Source of the DNA: Lucinisca nassula
Taxonomy: Eukaryota > Mollusca > Bivalvia > Lucinida > Lucinidae
Direction: 5' to 3'
Assembly: GCA_963580285.1 (NCBI GenBank)
Contig: OY757026.1
Coordinates: forward strand, 84,852,651 to 84,916,650
DNA: 64,000 nucleotides
Shown: in pieces, positions 27,416-41,654 of the stretch
How the letters are laid out: every line of letters begins with the position of its first letter
How positions within the stretch are numbered: position 1 is the first letter of the stretch
Translations under genes and position numbers: made by a program
Notes under the pieces: model-generated
What the model was told of the DNA's origin: nothing
What the model saw: the letters and a program-made list of their open reading frames with translations, nothing else
Databases searched by the model: none

Positions 27416-28168
27416 TTGGCAGCAATTATAAGCCGATTCCATCAGGTCACCTTTGCAACATTTAGACACCTTCGGCATATTGTTGTCCCGCCCAAAACTT
27501 GCATGCTGCTAGTACACCTCAGTGCCTCGAAGAGTGCAAAATTTCATACTGCTACAACACGTATCTTGCGAGTTATAAGCCTTTGAAATTCGAGGAAACT
27601 AAACTTTGTGCCTATTTCTCGGGAAGACGAAATGAGTTGAATGGGTGCAGTATGCCGCTTTCAAAAGGCATTGATGTCGCCTGCCATCGTGCAAAAACTC
27701 GCGAACACTGGGGCACTAGAAAGTGCCGAAATAAAGGGCTAATTTTTACATTGAGGTCTACGGGAAAACCGAATAAACGCCGCGGCGCAGCCTAGAGGGC
27801 GATAACAATAGCGGTTTTTTCACCGTTAGTCCTTCTCAATATAATACACCCTCGGGGCAAATTACAGATCGCTGTGTTCAATAGAGGCCGAGAAAAGTGG
27901 CTTAGAAAATTTGATTGAGGTTACCTGTGGTGGATGCTAAATTCTCATTTTGGTCACTTTAACGTAGACGCATGAAAACGGTGCCAAAACGTGTCCATGC
28001 GTGCCAAACAACCTGGGGTAAAATGGGAGTTGTTTCTGTCAAATAGTTTCGGAGATATAAGGGCCCAAACTTACGGTACTTTGACCTTCTAAGGGCCATA
28101 ACTCGAAACACAGAGAACGAAGACAACTCCCATCTTATCCCAGGACACTTGGGTCAAGGGCGCATCAT
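27416..28168. repeat. 753-bp deletion monomer, second copy
   Basis: It carries the same 48-bp deletion junction and the same AATAAACGCC single-base loss as the monomer at 21855. It lies seven monomers downstream, as part of a duplicated block. It differs by GAATGGGTGC in place of GAAGAGGTGC. Confidence 0.93.
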
Positions 28169-31100
28169 TTGGCAGCAATTATAAGCCGATTCCATCAAGT
28201 CACCTTTGCAACATTTAGACACCTTCGGCATATTGTTGTCCCGCCAAAATTTTAGGCACTTATAACTCGAGTGTTTGTATGGCGATTAAGCTGAAATTTT
28301 GCATGCTGCTAGTACACCTCAGTGCCTCGAAGAGTGCAAAATTTCATACTGCTACAACACGTATCTTGCGAGTTATAAGCCTTTGAAATTCGAGGAAACT
28401 AAACTTTGTGCCTATTTCTCGGGAAGACGAAATGAGTTGAAGAGGTGCAGTATGCCGCTTTCAAAAGGCATTGATGTCGCCTGCCATCGTGCAAAAACTC
28501 GCGAACACTGGGGCACTAGAAAGTGCCGAAATAAAGGGCTCATTTTTACATTGAGGTCTACGGGAAAACCGAATAAAACGCCGCGGCGCAGCCTAGAGGG
28601 CGATAACAATAGCGGTTTTTTCACCGTTAGTCCTTCTCAATATAATACACCCTCGGGGCAAATTACAGATCGCTGCGTTCAATAGAGGCCGAGAAAAGTG
28701 GCTTAGAAAATTTGATTGAGGTTACCTGTGGTGGATGCTAAATTCTCATTTTGGTCACTTTAACGTAGACGCATGAAAACGGTGCCAAAACGTGTCCATG
28801 CGTGCCAAACAACCTGGGGTAAAATGGGAGTTGTTTCTGTCAAATAGTTTCGGAGATATAAGGGCCCAAACTTACGGTACTTTGACCTTCTAAGGGCCAT
28901 AACTCGAAACACAGAGAACGAAGACAACTCCCATTTTATCCCAGGACACTTGGGTCAAGGGCGCATCATTTGGCAGCAATTATAAGCCGATTCCATCAAG
29001 TCACCTTTGCAACATTTAGACACCTTCGGCATATTGTTGTCCCGCCCAAAACTTTAGGCCCTTATAACTCGAGTGTTTGTATGGCGATTAAGCTGAAATT
29101 TTGCATGCTGCTAGTACACCTCAGTGCCTCGAAGAGTGCAAAATTTCATACTGCTACAACACGTATCTTGCGAGTTATAAGCCTTTGAAATTCGAGGAAA
29201 CTAAACGTTGTGCCTATTTCTCGGGAAGACGAAATGAGTTGAAGAGGTGCAGTATGCCGCTTTCAAAAGGCATTGATGTCGCCTGCCATCGTGCAAAAAC
29301 TCGCGAACACTGGGGCACTAGAAAGTGCCGAAATAAAGGGCTCATTTTTACATTGAGGTCTACGGGAAAACCGAATAAAACGCCGCGGCGCAGCCTAGAG
29401 GGCGATAACAATAGCGGTTTTTTCACCGTTAGTCCTTCTCAATATAATACACCCTCGGGGCAAATTACAGATCGCTGTGTTCAATAGAGGCCGAGAAAAG
29501 TGGCTTAGAAAATTTGATTGAGGTTACCTGTGGTGGATGCTAAATTCTCATTTTGGTCACTTTAACGTAGACGCATGAAAACGGTGCCAAAACGTGTCCA
29601 TGCGTGCCAAACAACCTGGGGTAAAATAGGAGTTGTTTCTGTCAAATAGTTTCGGAGATATAAGGGCCCAAACTTACGGTACTTTGACCTTCTAAGGGCC
29701 ATAACTCGAAACACAGAGAACGAAGAAAACTCCCATTTTATCCCAGGACACTTGGGTCAAGGGCGCATCATTTGGCAGCAATTATAAGCCGATTCCATCA
29801 AGTCACCTTTGCAACATTTAGACACCTTCGGCATATTGTTGTCCCGCCCAAAACTTTAGGCCCTTATAACTCGAGTGTTTGTATGGCGATTAAGCTGAAA
29901 TTTTGCATGCTGCTAGTACACCTCAGTGCCTCGAAGAGTGCAAAATTTCATACTGCTACAACACGTATCTTGCGAGTTATAAGCCTTTGAAATTCGAGGA
30001 AACTAAACTTTGTGCCTATTTCTCGGGAAGACGAAATGAGTTGAGGAAGTGCAGTATGCCGCTTTCAAAAGGCATTGATGTCGCCTGCCATCGTGCAAAA
30101 ACTCGCGAACACTGGGGCACTAGAAAGTGCCGAAATAAAGGGCTCATTTTTACATTGAGGTCTACGGGAAAACCGAATAAAACGCCGCGGCGCAGCCTAG
30201 AGGGCGATAACAATAGCGGTTTTTTCACCGTTAGTCCTTCTCAATATAATACACCCTCGGGGCAAATTACAGATCGCTGCGTTTAATAGAGGCCGAGAAA
30301 AGTGGCTTAGAAAATTTGATTGAGGTTACCTGTGGTGGATGCTAAATTCTTATTTTGGTCACTTTAACGTAGACGCATGAAAACGGTGCCAAAACGTGTC
30401 CATGCGTGCCAAACAACCTGGGGTAAAATAGGAGTTGTTTCTGTCAAATAGTTTCGGAGATATAAGGGCCCAAACTTACGGTACTTTGACCTTCTAAGGG
30501 CCATAACTCGAAACACAGAGAACGAAGACAACTCCCATTTTATCCCAGGACACTTGGGTCAAGGGCGCATCATTTGGCAGCAATTATAAGCCGATTCCAT
30601 CAAGTCACCTTTGCAACATTTAGACACCTTCGGCATATTGTTGTCCCGCCCAAAACTTTAGGCCCTTATAACTCGAGTGTTTGTATGGCGATTAAGCTGA
30701 AATTTTGCATGCTGCTAGTACACCTCAGTGCCTCGAAGAGTGCAAAATTTCATACTGCTACAACACGTATCTTGCGAGTTATAAGCCTTTGAAATTCGAG
30801 GAAACTAAACTTTGTGCCTATTTCTCGGGAAGACGAAATGAGTTGAGGAAGTGCAGTATGCCGCTTTCAAAAGGCATTGATGTCGCCTGCCATCGTGCAA
30901 AAACTCGCGAACACTGGGGCACTAGAAAGTGCCGAAATAAAGGGCTCATTTTTACATTGAGGTCTACGGGAAAACCGAATAAAACGCCGCGGCGCAGCCT
31001 AGAGGGCGATAACAATAGCGGTTTTTTCACCGTTAGTCCTTCTCAATATAATACACCCTCGGGGCAAATTACAGATCGCTGCGTTTAATAGAGGCCGAGA

Positions 31101-34100
31101 AAAGTGGCTTAGAAAATTTGATTGAGGTTACCTGTGGTGGATGCTAAATTCTTATTTTGGTCACTTTAACGTAGACGCATGAAAACGGTGCCAAAACGTG
31201 TCCATGCGTACCAAACAACCTGGGGTAAAATGGGAGTTGTTTCTGTCAAATAGTTTCGGAGATATAAGGGCCCAAACTTACGGTACTTTGACCTTATAAG
31301 GGCCATAACTCGAAACACAGAGAACGAAGACAACTCCCATTTTATCCCAGGACACTTGGGTCAAGGGCGCATCATTTGGCAGCAATTATAAGCCGATTCC
31401 ATCAGGTCACCTTTGCAACATTTAGACACCTTCGGCATATTGTTGTCCCGCCCAAAACTTTAGGCCCTTATAACTCGAGTGTTTGTATGGCGATTAAGCT
31501 GAAATTTTGCATGCTGCTAGTACACCTCAGTGCCTCGAAGAGTGCAAAATTTCATACTGCTACAACACGTATCTTGCGAGTTATACGCCTTTGAAATTCG
31601 AGGAAACTAAACTTTTTGCCTATTTCTCGGGAAGACGAAATGAGTTGAGGAAGTGCAGTATGCCGCTTTCAAAAGGCATTGATGTCGCCTGCCATCGTGC
31701 AAAAACTCGCGAACACTGGGGCACTAGAAAGTGCCGAAATAAAGGGCTCATTTTTACATTGAGGTCTACGGGAAAACCGAATAAAACGCCGCGGCGCAGC
31801 CTAGAGGGCGATAACAATAGCGGTTTTTTCACCGTTAGTCCTTCTCAATATAATACACCCTCGGGGCAAATTACAGATCGCTGCGTTTAATAGAGGCCGA
31901 GAAAAGTGGCTTAGAAAATTTGATTGAGGTTACCTGTGGTGGATGCTAAATTCTCATTTTGGTCACTTTAACGTAGACGCATGAAAACGGTGCCAAAACG
32001 TGTCCATGCGTGCCAAACAACCTGGGGTAAAATGGGAGTTCTTTCTGTCAAATAGTTTCGGAGATATAAGGGCCCAAACTTACGGTACTTTGACCTTCTA
32101 AGGGCCATAACTCGAAACACAGAGAACGAAGACAACTCCCATTTTATCCCAGGACACTTGGGTCAAGGGCGCATCATTTGGCAGCAATTATAAGACGATT
32201 CCATCAAGTCACCTTTGCAACATTTAGACACCTTCGGCATATTGTTGTCCCGCCCAAAACTTTAGGCCCTTATAACTCGAGTGTTTGTATGGCGATTAAG
32301 CTGAAATTTTGCATGCTGCTAGTACACCTCAGTGCCTCGAAGAGTGCAAAATTTCATACTGCTACAACACGTATCTTGCGAGTTATAAGCCTTTGAAATT
32401 CGAGGAAACTAAACTTTGTGCCTATTTCTCGGGAAGACGAAATGAGTTGAAGAGGTGCAGTATGCCGCTTTCAAAAGGCATTGATGTCGCCTGCCATCGT
32501 GCAAAAACTCGCGAACACTGGGGCACTAGAAAGTGCCGAAATAAAGGGCTCATTTTTACATTGAGGTCTACGGGAAAACCGAATAAAACGCCGCGGCGCA
32601 GCCTAGAGGGCGATAACAATAGCGGTTTTTTCACCGTTAGTCCTTCTCAATATAATACACCCTCGGGGCAAATTACAGATCGCTGCGTTCAAAAGAGGCC
32701 GAGAAAAGTGGCTTAGAAAATTTGATTGAGGTTATCTGTGGTGGATGCTAAATTCTCATTTTGGTCACTTTAACGTAGACGCATGAAAACGGTGCCAAAA
32801 CGTGTCCATGCGTGCCAAACAACCTGGGGTAAAATGGGAGTTGTTTCTGTCAAATAGTTTCGGAGATATAAGGGCCCAAACATACGGTACTTTGACCTTC
32901 TAAGGGCCATAACTCGAAACACAGAGAACGAAGACAACTCCCATTTTATCCCAGGACACTTGGGTCAAGGGCGCATCATTTGGCAGCAATTATAAGCCGA
33001 TTCCATCAAGTCACCTTTGCAACATTTAGACACCTTCGGCATATTGTTGTCCCGCCCAAAACTTTAGGCCCTTATAACTCGAGTGTTTGTATGGCGATTA
33101 AGCTGAAATTTTGCATGCTGCTAGTACACCTCAGTGCCTCGAAGAGTGCAAAATTTCATACTGCTACAACACGTATCTTGCGAGTTATAAGCCTTTGAAA
33201 TTCGAGGAAACTAAACGTTGTGCCTATTTCTCGGGAAGACGAAATGAGTTGAAGAGGTGCAGTATGCCGCTTTCAAAAGGCATTGATGTCGCCTGCCATC
33301 GTGCAAAAACTCGCGAACACTGGGGCACTAGAAAGTGCCGAAATAAAGGGCTCATTTTTACATTGAGGTCTACGGGAAAACCGAATAAAACGCCGCGGCG
33401 CAGCCTAGAGGGCGATAACAATAGCGGTTTTTTCACCGTTAGTCCTTCTCAATATAATACACCCTCGGGGCAAATTACAGATCGCTGCGTTCAAAAGAGG
33501 CCGAGAAAAGTGGCTTAGAAAATTTGATTGAGGTTACCTGTGGTGGATGCTAAATTCTCATTTTGGTCACTTTAACGTAGACGCATGAAAACGGTGCCAA
33601 AACGTGTCCATGCGTGCCAAACAACCTGGGGTAAAATGGGAGTTGTTTCTGTCAAATAGTTTCGGAGATATAAGGGCCCAAACTTACGGTACTTTGACCT
33701 TCTAAGGGCCATAACTCGAAACACAGAGAACGAAGACAACTCCCATTTTATCCCAGGACACTTGGGTCAAGGGCGCATCATTTGGCAGCAATTATAAGCC
33801 GATTCCATCAAGTCACCTTTGCAACATTTAGACACCTTCGGCATATTGTTGTCCCGCCCAAAACTTTAGGCCCTTATAACTCGAGTGTTTGTATGGCGAT
33901 TAAGCTGAAATTTTGCATGCTGCTAGTACACATCAGTGCCTCGAAGAGTGCAAAATTTCATACTGCTACAACACGTATCTTGCGAGTTATAAGCCTTTGA
34001 AATTCGAGGAAACTAAACTTTGTGCCTATTTCTCGGGAAGACGAAATGAGTTGAAGAGGTGCAGTATGCCGCTTTCAAAAGGCATTGATGTCGCCTGCCA

Positions 34101-37100
34101 TCGTGCAAAAACTCGCGAACACTGGGGCACTAGAAAGTGCCGAAATAAAGGGCTCATTTTTACATTGAGGTCTACGGGAAAACCGAATAAAACGCCGCGG
34201 CGCAGCCTAGAGGGCGATAACAATAGCGGTTTTTTCACCGTTAGTCCTTCTCAATATAATACACCCTCGGGGCAAATTACAGATCGCTGCGTTCAATAGA
34301 GGCCGAGAAAAGTGGCTTAGAAAATTTGATTGAGGTTATCTGTGGTGGATGCTAAATTCTCATTTTGGTCACTTTAACGTAGACGCATGAAAACGGTGCC
34401 AAAACGTGTCCATGCGTGCCAAACAACCTGGGGTAAAATGGGAGTTGTTTCTGTCAAATAGTTTCGGAGATATAAGGGCCCAAACTTACGGTACTTTGAC
34501 CTTCTAAGGGCCATAACTCGAAACACAGAGAACGAAGACAACTCCCATTTTATCCCAGGACACTTGGGTCAAGGGCGCATCATTTGGCAGCAATTATAAG
34601 CCGATTCCATCAAGTCACCTTTGCAACATTTAGACACCTTCGGCATATTGTTGTCCCGCCCAAAACTTTAGGCCCTTATAACTCGAGTGTTTGTATGGCG
34701 ATTAAGCTGAAATTTTGCATGCTGCTAGTACACCTCAGTGCCTCGAAGAGTGCAAAATTTCATACTGCTACAACACGTATCTTGCGAGTTATAAGCCTTT
34801 GAAATTCGAGGAAACTAAACGTTGTGCCTATTTCTCGGGAAGACGAAATGAGTTGAAGAGGTGCAGTATGCCGCTTTCAAAAGGCATTGATGTCGCCTGC
34901 CATCGTGCAAAAACTCGCGAACACTGGGGCACTAGAAAGTGCCGAAATAAAGGGCTCATTTTTACATTGAGGTCTACGGGAAAACCGAATAAAACGCCGC
35001 GGCGCAGCCTAGAGGGCGATAACAATAGCGGTTTTTTCACCGTTAGTCCTTCTCAATATAATACACCCTCGGGGCAAATTACAGATCGCTGCGTTCAAAA
35101 GAGGCCGAGAAAAGTGGCTTAGAAAATTTGATTGAGGTTATCTGTGGTGGATGCTAAATTCTCATTTTGGTCACTTTAACGTAGAAACATGAAAACGGTG
35201 CCAAAACGTGTCCATGCGTGCCAAACAACCTGGGGTAAAATGGGAGTTGTTTCTGTCAAATAGTTTCGGAGATATAAGGGCCCAAACTTACGGTACTTTG
35301 ACCTTCTAAGGGCCATAACTCGAAACACAGAGAACGAAGACAACTCCCATTTTATCCCAGGACACTTGGGTCAAGGGCGCATCATTTGGCAGCAATTATA
35401 AGCCGATTCCATCAAGTCACCTTTGCAACATTTAGACACCTTCGGCATATTGTTGTCCCGCCCAAAATTTTAGGCCCTTATAACTCGAGTGTTTGTATGG
35501 CGATTAAGCTGAAATTTTGCATGCTGCTAGTACACCTCAGTGCCTCGAAGAGTGCAAAATTTCATACTGCTACAACACGTATCTTGCGAGTTATAAGCCT
35601 TTGAAATTCGAGGAAACTAAACTTTGTGCCTATTTCTCGGGAAGACGAAATGAGTTGAAGAGGTGCAGTATGCCGCTTTCAAAAGGCATTGATGTCGCCT
35701 GCCATCGTGCAAAAACTCGCGAACACTGGGGCACTAGAAAGTGCCGAAATAAAGGGCTCATTTTTACATTGAGGTCTACGGGAAAACCGAATAAAACGCC
35801 GCGGCGCAGCCTAGAGGGCGATAACAATAGCGGTTTTTTCACCGTTAGTCCTTCTCAATATAATACACCCTCGGGGCAAATTACAGATCGCTGCGTTCAA
35901 TAGAGGCCGAGAAAAGTGGCTTAGAAAATTTGATTGAGGTTACCTGTGGTGGATGCTAAATTCTCATTTTGGTCACTTTAACGTAGACGCATGAAAACGG
36001 TGCCAAAACGTGTCCATGCGTGCCAAACAACCTGGGGTAAAATGGGAGTTGTTTCTGTCAAATAGTTTCGGAGATATAAGGGCCCAAACTTACGGTACTT
36101 TGACCTTCTAAGGGCCATAACTCGAAACACAGAGAACGAAGACAACTCCCATTTTATCCCAGGACACTTGGGTCAAGGGCGCATCATTTGGCAGCAATTA
36201 TAAGCCGATTCCATCAAGTCACCTTTGCAACATTTAGACACCTTCGGCATATTGTTGTCCCGCCCAAAACTTTAGGCCCTTATAACTCGAGTGTTTGTAT
36301 GGCGATTAAGCTGAAATTTTGCATGCTGCTAGTACACCTCAGTGCCTCGAAGAGTGCAAAATTTCATACTGCTACAACACGTATCTTGCGAGTTATAAGC
36401 CTTTGAAATTCGAGGAAACTAAACTTTGTGCCTATTTCTCGGGAAGACGAAATGAGTTGAGGAAGTGCAGTATGCCGCTTTCAAAAGGCATTGATGTCGC
36501 CTGCCATCGTGCAAAAACTCGCGAACACTGGGGCACTAGAAAGTGCCGAAATAAAGGGCTCATTTTTACATTGAGGTCTACGGGAAAACCGAATAAAACG
36601 CCGCGGCGCAGCCTAGAGGGCGATAACAATAGCGGTTTTTTCACCGTTAGTCCTTCTCAATATAATACACCCTCGGGGCAAATTACAGATCGCTGCGTTT
36701 AATAGAGGCCGAGAAAAGTGGCTTAGAAAATTTGATTGAGGTTACCTGTGGTGGATGCTAAATTCTTATTTTGGTCACTTTAACGTAGACGCATGAAAAC
36801 GGTGCCAAAACGTGTCCATGCGTGCCAAACAACCTGGGGTAAAATGGGAGTTGTTTCTGTCAAATAGTTTCGGAGATATAAGGGCCCAAACTTACGGTAC
36901 TTTGACCTTCTAAGGGCCATAACTCGAAACACAGAGAACGAAGACAACTCCCATTTTATCCCAGGACACTTGGGTCAAGGGCGCATCATTTGGCAGCAAT
37001 TATAAGCCGATTCCATGAGGTCACCTTTGCAACATTTAGACACCTTCGGCATATTGTTGTCCCGCCCAAAACTTTAGGCCCTTATAACTCGAGTGTTTGT

Positions 37101-40100
37101 ATGGCGATTAAGCTGAAATTTTGCATGCTGCTAGTACACCTCAGTGCCTCGAAGAGTGCAAAATTTCATACTGCTACAACACGTATCTTGCGAGTTATAA
37201 GCCTTTGAAATTCGAGGAAACTAAACTTTGTGCCTATTTCTCGGAAAGACGAAATGAGTTGAGGAAGTGCAGTATGCCGCTTTCAAAAGGCATTGATGTC
37301 GCCTGCCATCGTGCAAAAACTCGCGAACACTGGGGCACTAGAAAGTGCCGAAATAAAGGGCTCATTTTTACATTGAGGTCTACGGGAAAACCGAATAAAA
37401 CGCCGCGGCGCAGCCTAGAGGGCGATAACAATAGCGGTTTTTTCACCGTTAGTCCTTCTCAATATAATACACCCTCGGGGCAAATTACAGATCGCTGTGT
37501 TCAATAGAGGCCGAGAAAAGTGGCTTAGAAAATTTGATTGAGGTTACCTGTGGTGGATGCTAAATTCTCATTTTGGTCACTTTAACGTAGGCGCATGAAA
37601 ACGGTGCCAAAACGTGTCCATGCGTGCCAAACAACCTGGGGTAAAATAGGAGTTGTTTCTGTCAAATAGTTTCGGAGATATAAGGGCCCAAACTTACGGT
37701 ACTTTGACCTTCTAAGGGCCATAACTCGAAACACAGAGAACGAAGACAACTCCCATTTTATCCCAGGACACTTGGGTCAAGGGCGCATCATTTGGCAGCA
37801 ATTATAAGCCGATTCCATCAAGTCACCTTTGCAACATTTAGACACCTTCGGCATATTGTTGTCCCGCCCAAAACTTTAGGCCCTTATAACTCGAGTGTTT
37901 GTATGGCGATTAAGCTGAAATTTTGCATGCTGCTAGTACACCTCAGTGCCTCAAAGAGTGCAAAATTTCATACTGCTACAACACGTATCTTGCGAGTTAT
38001 AAGCCTTTGAAATTCGAGGAAACTAAACTTTGTGCCTATTTCTCGGGAAGACGAAATGAGTTGAGGAAGTGCAGTATGCCGCTTTCAAAAGGCATTGATG
38101 TCGCCTGCCATCGTGCAAAAACTCGCGAACACTGGGGCACTAGAAAGTGCCGAAATAAAGGGCTCATTTTTACATTGAGGTCTACGGGAAAACCGAATAA
38201 AACGCCGCGGCGCAGCCTAGAGGGCGATAACAATAGCGGTTTTTTCACCGTTAGTCCTTCTCAATATAATACACCCTCGGGGCAAATTACAGATCGCTGC
38301 GTTTAATAGAGGCCGAGAAAAGTGGCTTAGAAAATTTGATTGAGGTTACCTGTGGTGGATGCTAAATTCTTATTTTGGTCACTTTAACGTAGACGCATGA
38401 AAACGGTGCCAAAACGTGTCCATGCGTGCCAAACAACCTGGGGTAAAATGGGAGTTGTTTCTGTCAAATAGTTTCGGAGATATAAGGGCCCAAACTTACG
38501 GTACTTTGACCTTCTAAGGGCCATAACTCGAAACACAGAGAACGAAGACAACTCCCATTTTATCCCAGGACACTTGGGTCAAGGGCGCATCATTTGGCAG
38601 CAATTATAAGCCGATTCCATCAGGTCACCTTTGCAACATTTAGACACCTTCGGCATATTGTTGTCCCGCCCAAAACTTTAGGCCCTTATAACTCGAGTGT
38701 TTGTATGGCGATTAAGCTGAAATTTTGCATGCTGCTAGTACACCTCAGTGCCTCGAAGAGTGCAAAATGTCATACTGCTACAACACGTATCTTGCGAGTT
38801 ATAAGCCTTTGAAATTCGAGGAAACTAAACTTTGTGCCTATTTCTCGGGAAGACGAAATGAGTTGAGGAAGTGCAGTATGCCGCTTTCAAAAGGCATTGA
38901 TGTCGCCTGCCATCGTGCAAAAACTCGCGAACACTGGGGCACTAGAAAGTGCCGAAATAAAGGGCTCATTTTTACATTGAGGTCTACGGGAAAACCGAAT
39001 AAAACGCCGCGGCGCAGCCTAGAGGGCGATAACAATAGCGGTTTTTTCACCGTTAGTCCTTCTCAATATAATACACCCTCGGGGCAAATTACAGATCGCT
39101 GCGTTTAATAGAGGCCGAGAAAAGTGGCTTAGAAAATTTGATTGAGGTTACCTGTGGTGGATGCTAAATTCTTATTTTGGTCACTTTAACGTAGACGCAT
39201 GAAAACGGTGCCAAAACGTGTCCATGCGTGCCAAACAACCTGGGGTAAAATGGGAGTTGTTTCTGTCAAATAGTTTCGGAGATATAAGGGCCCAAACTTA
39301 CGGTACTTTGACCTTCTAAGGGCCATAACTCGAAACACAGAGAACGAAGACAACTCCCATTTTATCCCAGGACACTTGGGTCAAGGGCGCATCATTTGGC
39401 AGCAATTATAAGCCGATTCCATCAGGTCACCTTTGCAACATTTAGACACCTTCGGCATATTGTTGTCCCGCCCAAAACTTTAGGCCCTTATAACTCGAGT
39501 GTTTGTATGGCGATTAAGCTGAAATTTTGCATGCTGCTAGTACACCTCAGTGCCTCGAAGAGTGCAAAATGTCATACTGCTACAACACGTATCTTGCGAG
39601 TTATAAGCCTTTGAAATTCGAGGAAACTAAACTTTGTGCCTATTTCTCGGGAAGACGAAATGAGTTGAATGGGTGCAGTATGCCGCTTTCAAAAGGCATT
39701 GATGTCGCCTGCCATCGTGCAAAAACTCGCGAACACTGGGGCACTAGAAAGTGCCGAAATAAAGGGCTCATTTTTACATTGAGGTCTACGGGAAAACCGA
39801 ATAAACGCCGCGGCGCAGCCTAGAGGGCGATAACAATAGCGGTTTTTTCACCGTTAGTCCTTCTCAATATAATACACCCTCGGGGCAAATTACAGATCGC
39901 TGTGTTCAATAGAGGCCGAGAAAAGTGGCTTAGAAAATTTGATTGAGGTTACCTGTGGTGGATGCTAAATTCTCATTTTGGTCACTTTAACGTAGACGCA
40001 TGAAAACGGTGCCAAAACGTGTCCATGCGTGCCAAACAACCTGGGGTAAAATGGGAGTTGTTTCTGTCAAATAGTTTCGGAGATATAAAGGCCCAAACTT

Positions 40101-41649
40101 ACGGTACTTTGACCTTCTAAGGGCCATAACTCGAAACACAGAGAACGAAGACAACTCCCATTTTATCCCTGGACACTTGGGTCAAGGGCGCATCATTTGG
40201 CAGCAATTATAAGCCGATTCCATCAAGTCACCTTTGCAACATTTAGACACCTTCGGCATATTGTTGTCCCGCCCAAAACTTTAGGCCCTTATAACTCGAG
40301 TGTTTGTATTGCGATTAAGCTGAAATTTTGCATGCTGCTAGTACACCTCAGTGCCTCGAAGAGTGCAAAATTTCATACTGCTACAACACGTATCTTGCGA
40401 GTTATAAGCCTTTGAAATTCGAGGAAACTAAACTTTGTGCCTATTTCTCGGGAAGACGAAATGAGTTGAGGAAGTGCAGTATGCCGCTTTCAAAAGGCAT
40501 TGATGTCGCCTGCCATCGTGCAAAAACTCGCGAACACTGGGGCACTAGAAAGTGCCGAAATAAAGGGCTCATTTTTACATTGAGGTCTACGGGAAAACCG
40601 AATAAAACGCCGCGGCGCAGCCTAGAGGGCGATAACAATAGCGGTTTTTTCACCGTTAGTCCTTCTCAATATAATACACCCTCGGGGCAAATTACAGATC
40701 GCTGCGTTTAATAGAGGCCGAGAAAAGTGGCTTAGAAAATTTGATTGAGGTTACCTGTGGTGGATGCTAAATTCTCATTTTGGTCACTTTAACGTAGACG
40801 CATGAAAACGGTGCCAAAACGTGTCCATGCGTGCCAAACAACCTGGGGTAAAATGGGAGTTGTTTCTGTCAAATAGTTTCGGAGATATAAGGGCCCAAAC
40901 TTACGGTACTTTGACCTTCTAAGGGCCATAACTCGAAACACAGAGAACGAAGACAACTCCCATTTTATCCCAGGACACTTGGGTCAAGGGCGCATCATTT
41001 GGCAGCAATTATAAGCCGATTCCATCAAGTCACCTTTGCAACATTTAGACACCTTCGGCATATTGTTGTCCCGCCCAAAACTTTAGGCCCTTATAACTCG
41101 AGTGTTTGTATGGCGATTAAGCTGAAATTTTGCATGCTGCTAGTACACCTCAGTGCCTCGAAGAGTGCAAAATGTCATACTGCTACAACACGTATCTTGC
41201 GAGTTATAAGCCTTTGAAATTCGAGGAAACTAAACTTTGTGCCTATTTCTCGGGAAGACGAAATGAGTTGAATGGGTGCAGTATGCCGCTTTCAAAAGGC
41301 ATTGATGTCGCCTGTCATCGTGCAAAAACTCGCGAACACTGGGGCACTAGAAAGTGCCGAAATAAAGGGCTCATTTTTACATTGAGGTCTACGGGAAAAC
41401 CGAATAAAACGCCGCGGCGCAGCCTAGAGGGCGATAACAATAGCGGTTTTTTCACCGTTAGTCCTTCTCAATATAATACACCCTCGGGGCAAATTACAGA
41501 TCGCTGCGTTCAATAGAGGCCGAGAAAAGTGGCTTAGAAAATTTGATTGAGGTTACCTGTGGTGGATGCTAAATTCTCATTTTGGTCACTTTAACGTAGA
41601 CGCATGAAAACGGTGCCAAAACGTGTCCATGCGTGCCAAACAACCTGGG

Positions 41650-41654
41650 GTAAA
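41650..41654. other. Target-site duplication, left copy (GTAAA)
   Basis: The satellite reads CTGGGGTAAA up to the LTR start. The same five bases follow the right LTR. A 5-bp duplication is usual for Ty3/gypsy integrases. The site lies within the left arm of the satellite hairpin. Confidence 0.95.

Larger units (their letters stand above)
19182..29200. repeat. Seven-monomer higher-order duplication (offset about 5.56 kb)
   Basis: Monomers at 19449, 20251, 21053, 21855 and 22608 match those at 25013, 25815, 26617, 27416 and 28169 in order. Shared private variants are ATTGTGCATG with CACCTTAGTG, AAACGTTGTG with AAAATAGGAG, GTTGAGGAAG with GCGTTTAATAG, the 48-bp deletion, and CCGCCAAAATTTTAGGCAC. 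By eye only about five differences separate the two blocks of roughly 4.4 kb. Similarity fades upstream of about 19180 and beyond about 23640 (29200 in the second copy), so limits are approximate. Confidence 0.85.
1..41654. repeat. Satellite array, left arm (about 802-bp monomer)
   Basis: Head-to-tail tandem repeat. The landmark TTGGCAGCAATTATAAG recurs at 696, 1495, 2297, 3098, 3899, 4701, 5503, 6306, 7107, 7909, 8711, 9512, 10313, 11115 and on to 40999, 51 times in all. Most spacings are 801-802 bp; the exceptions are 799, 803, 753 and 959 bp. Copies are nearly identical, differing by scattered substitutions and small indels. The window opens inside a 959-bp variant monomer. Neighbouring copies often share private variants: 6306 and 7107 share AGCCAATTCC, and 11917 and 12719 share GTCATAAG. 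This is what unequal exchange or gene conversion produces. I see no gene in the arm. I do not recognise the satellite family. The last five bases also form the left copy of the retrotransposon target site. Confidence 0.98.

Noticed and set aside
1..41654. CRISPR array or bacterial repeat region
   Set aside because: Units of 802 bp with no unique spacers, plus a gypsy-type retrotransposon, make this eukaryotic satellite DNA.
1..41654. Ribosomal, tRNA or other RNA genes as source of the satellite
   Set aside because: No recognisable rRNA segment or tRNA A/B box pair was seen. GCGTTCAATAG is only a weak partial match to a B box.
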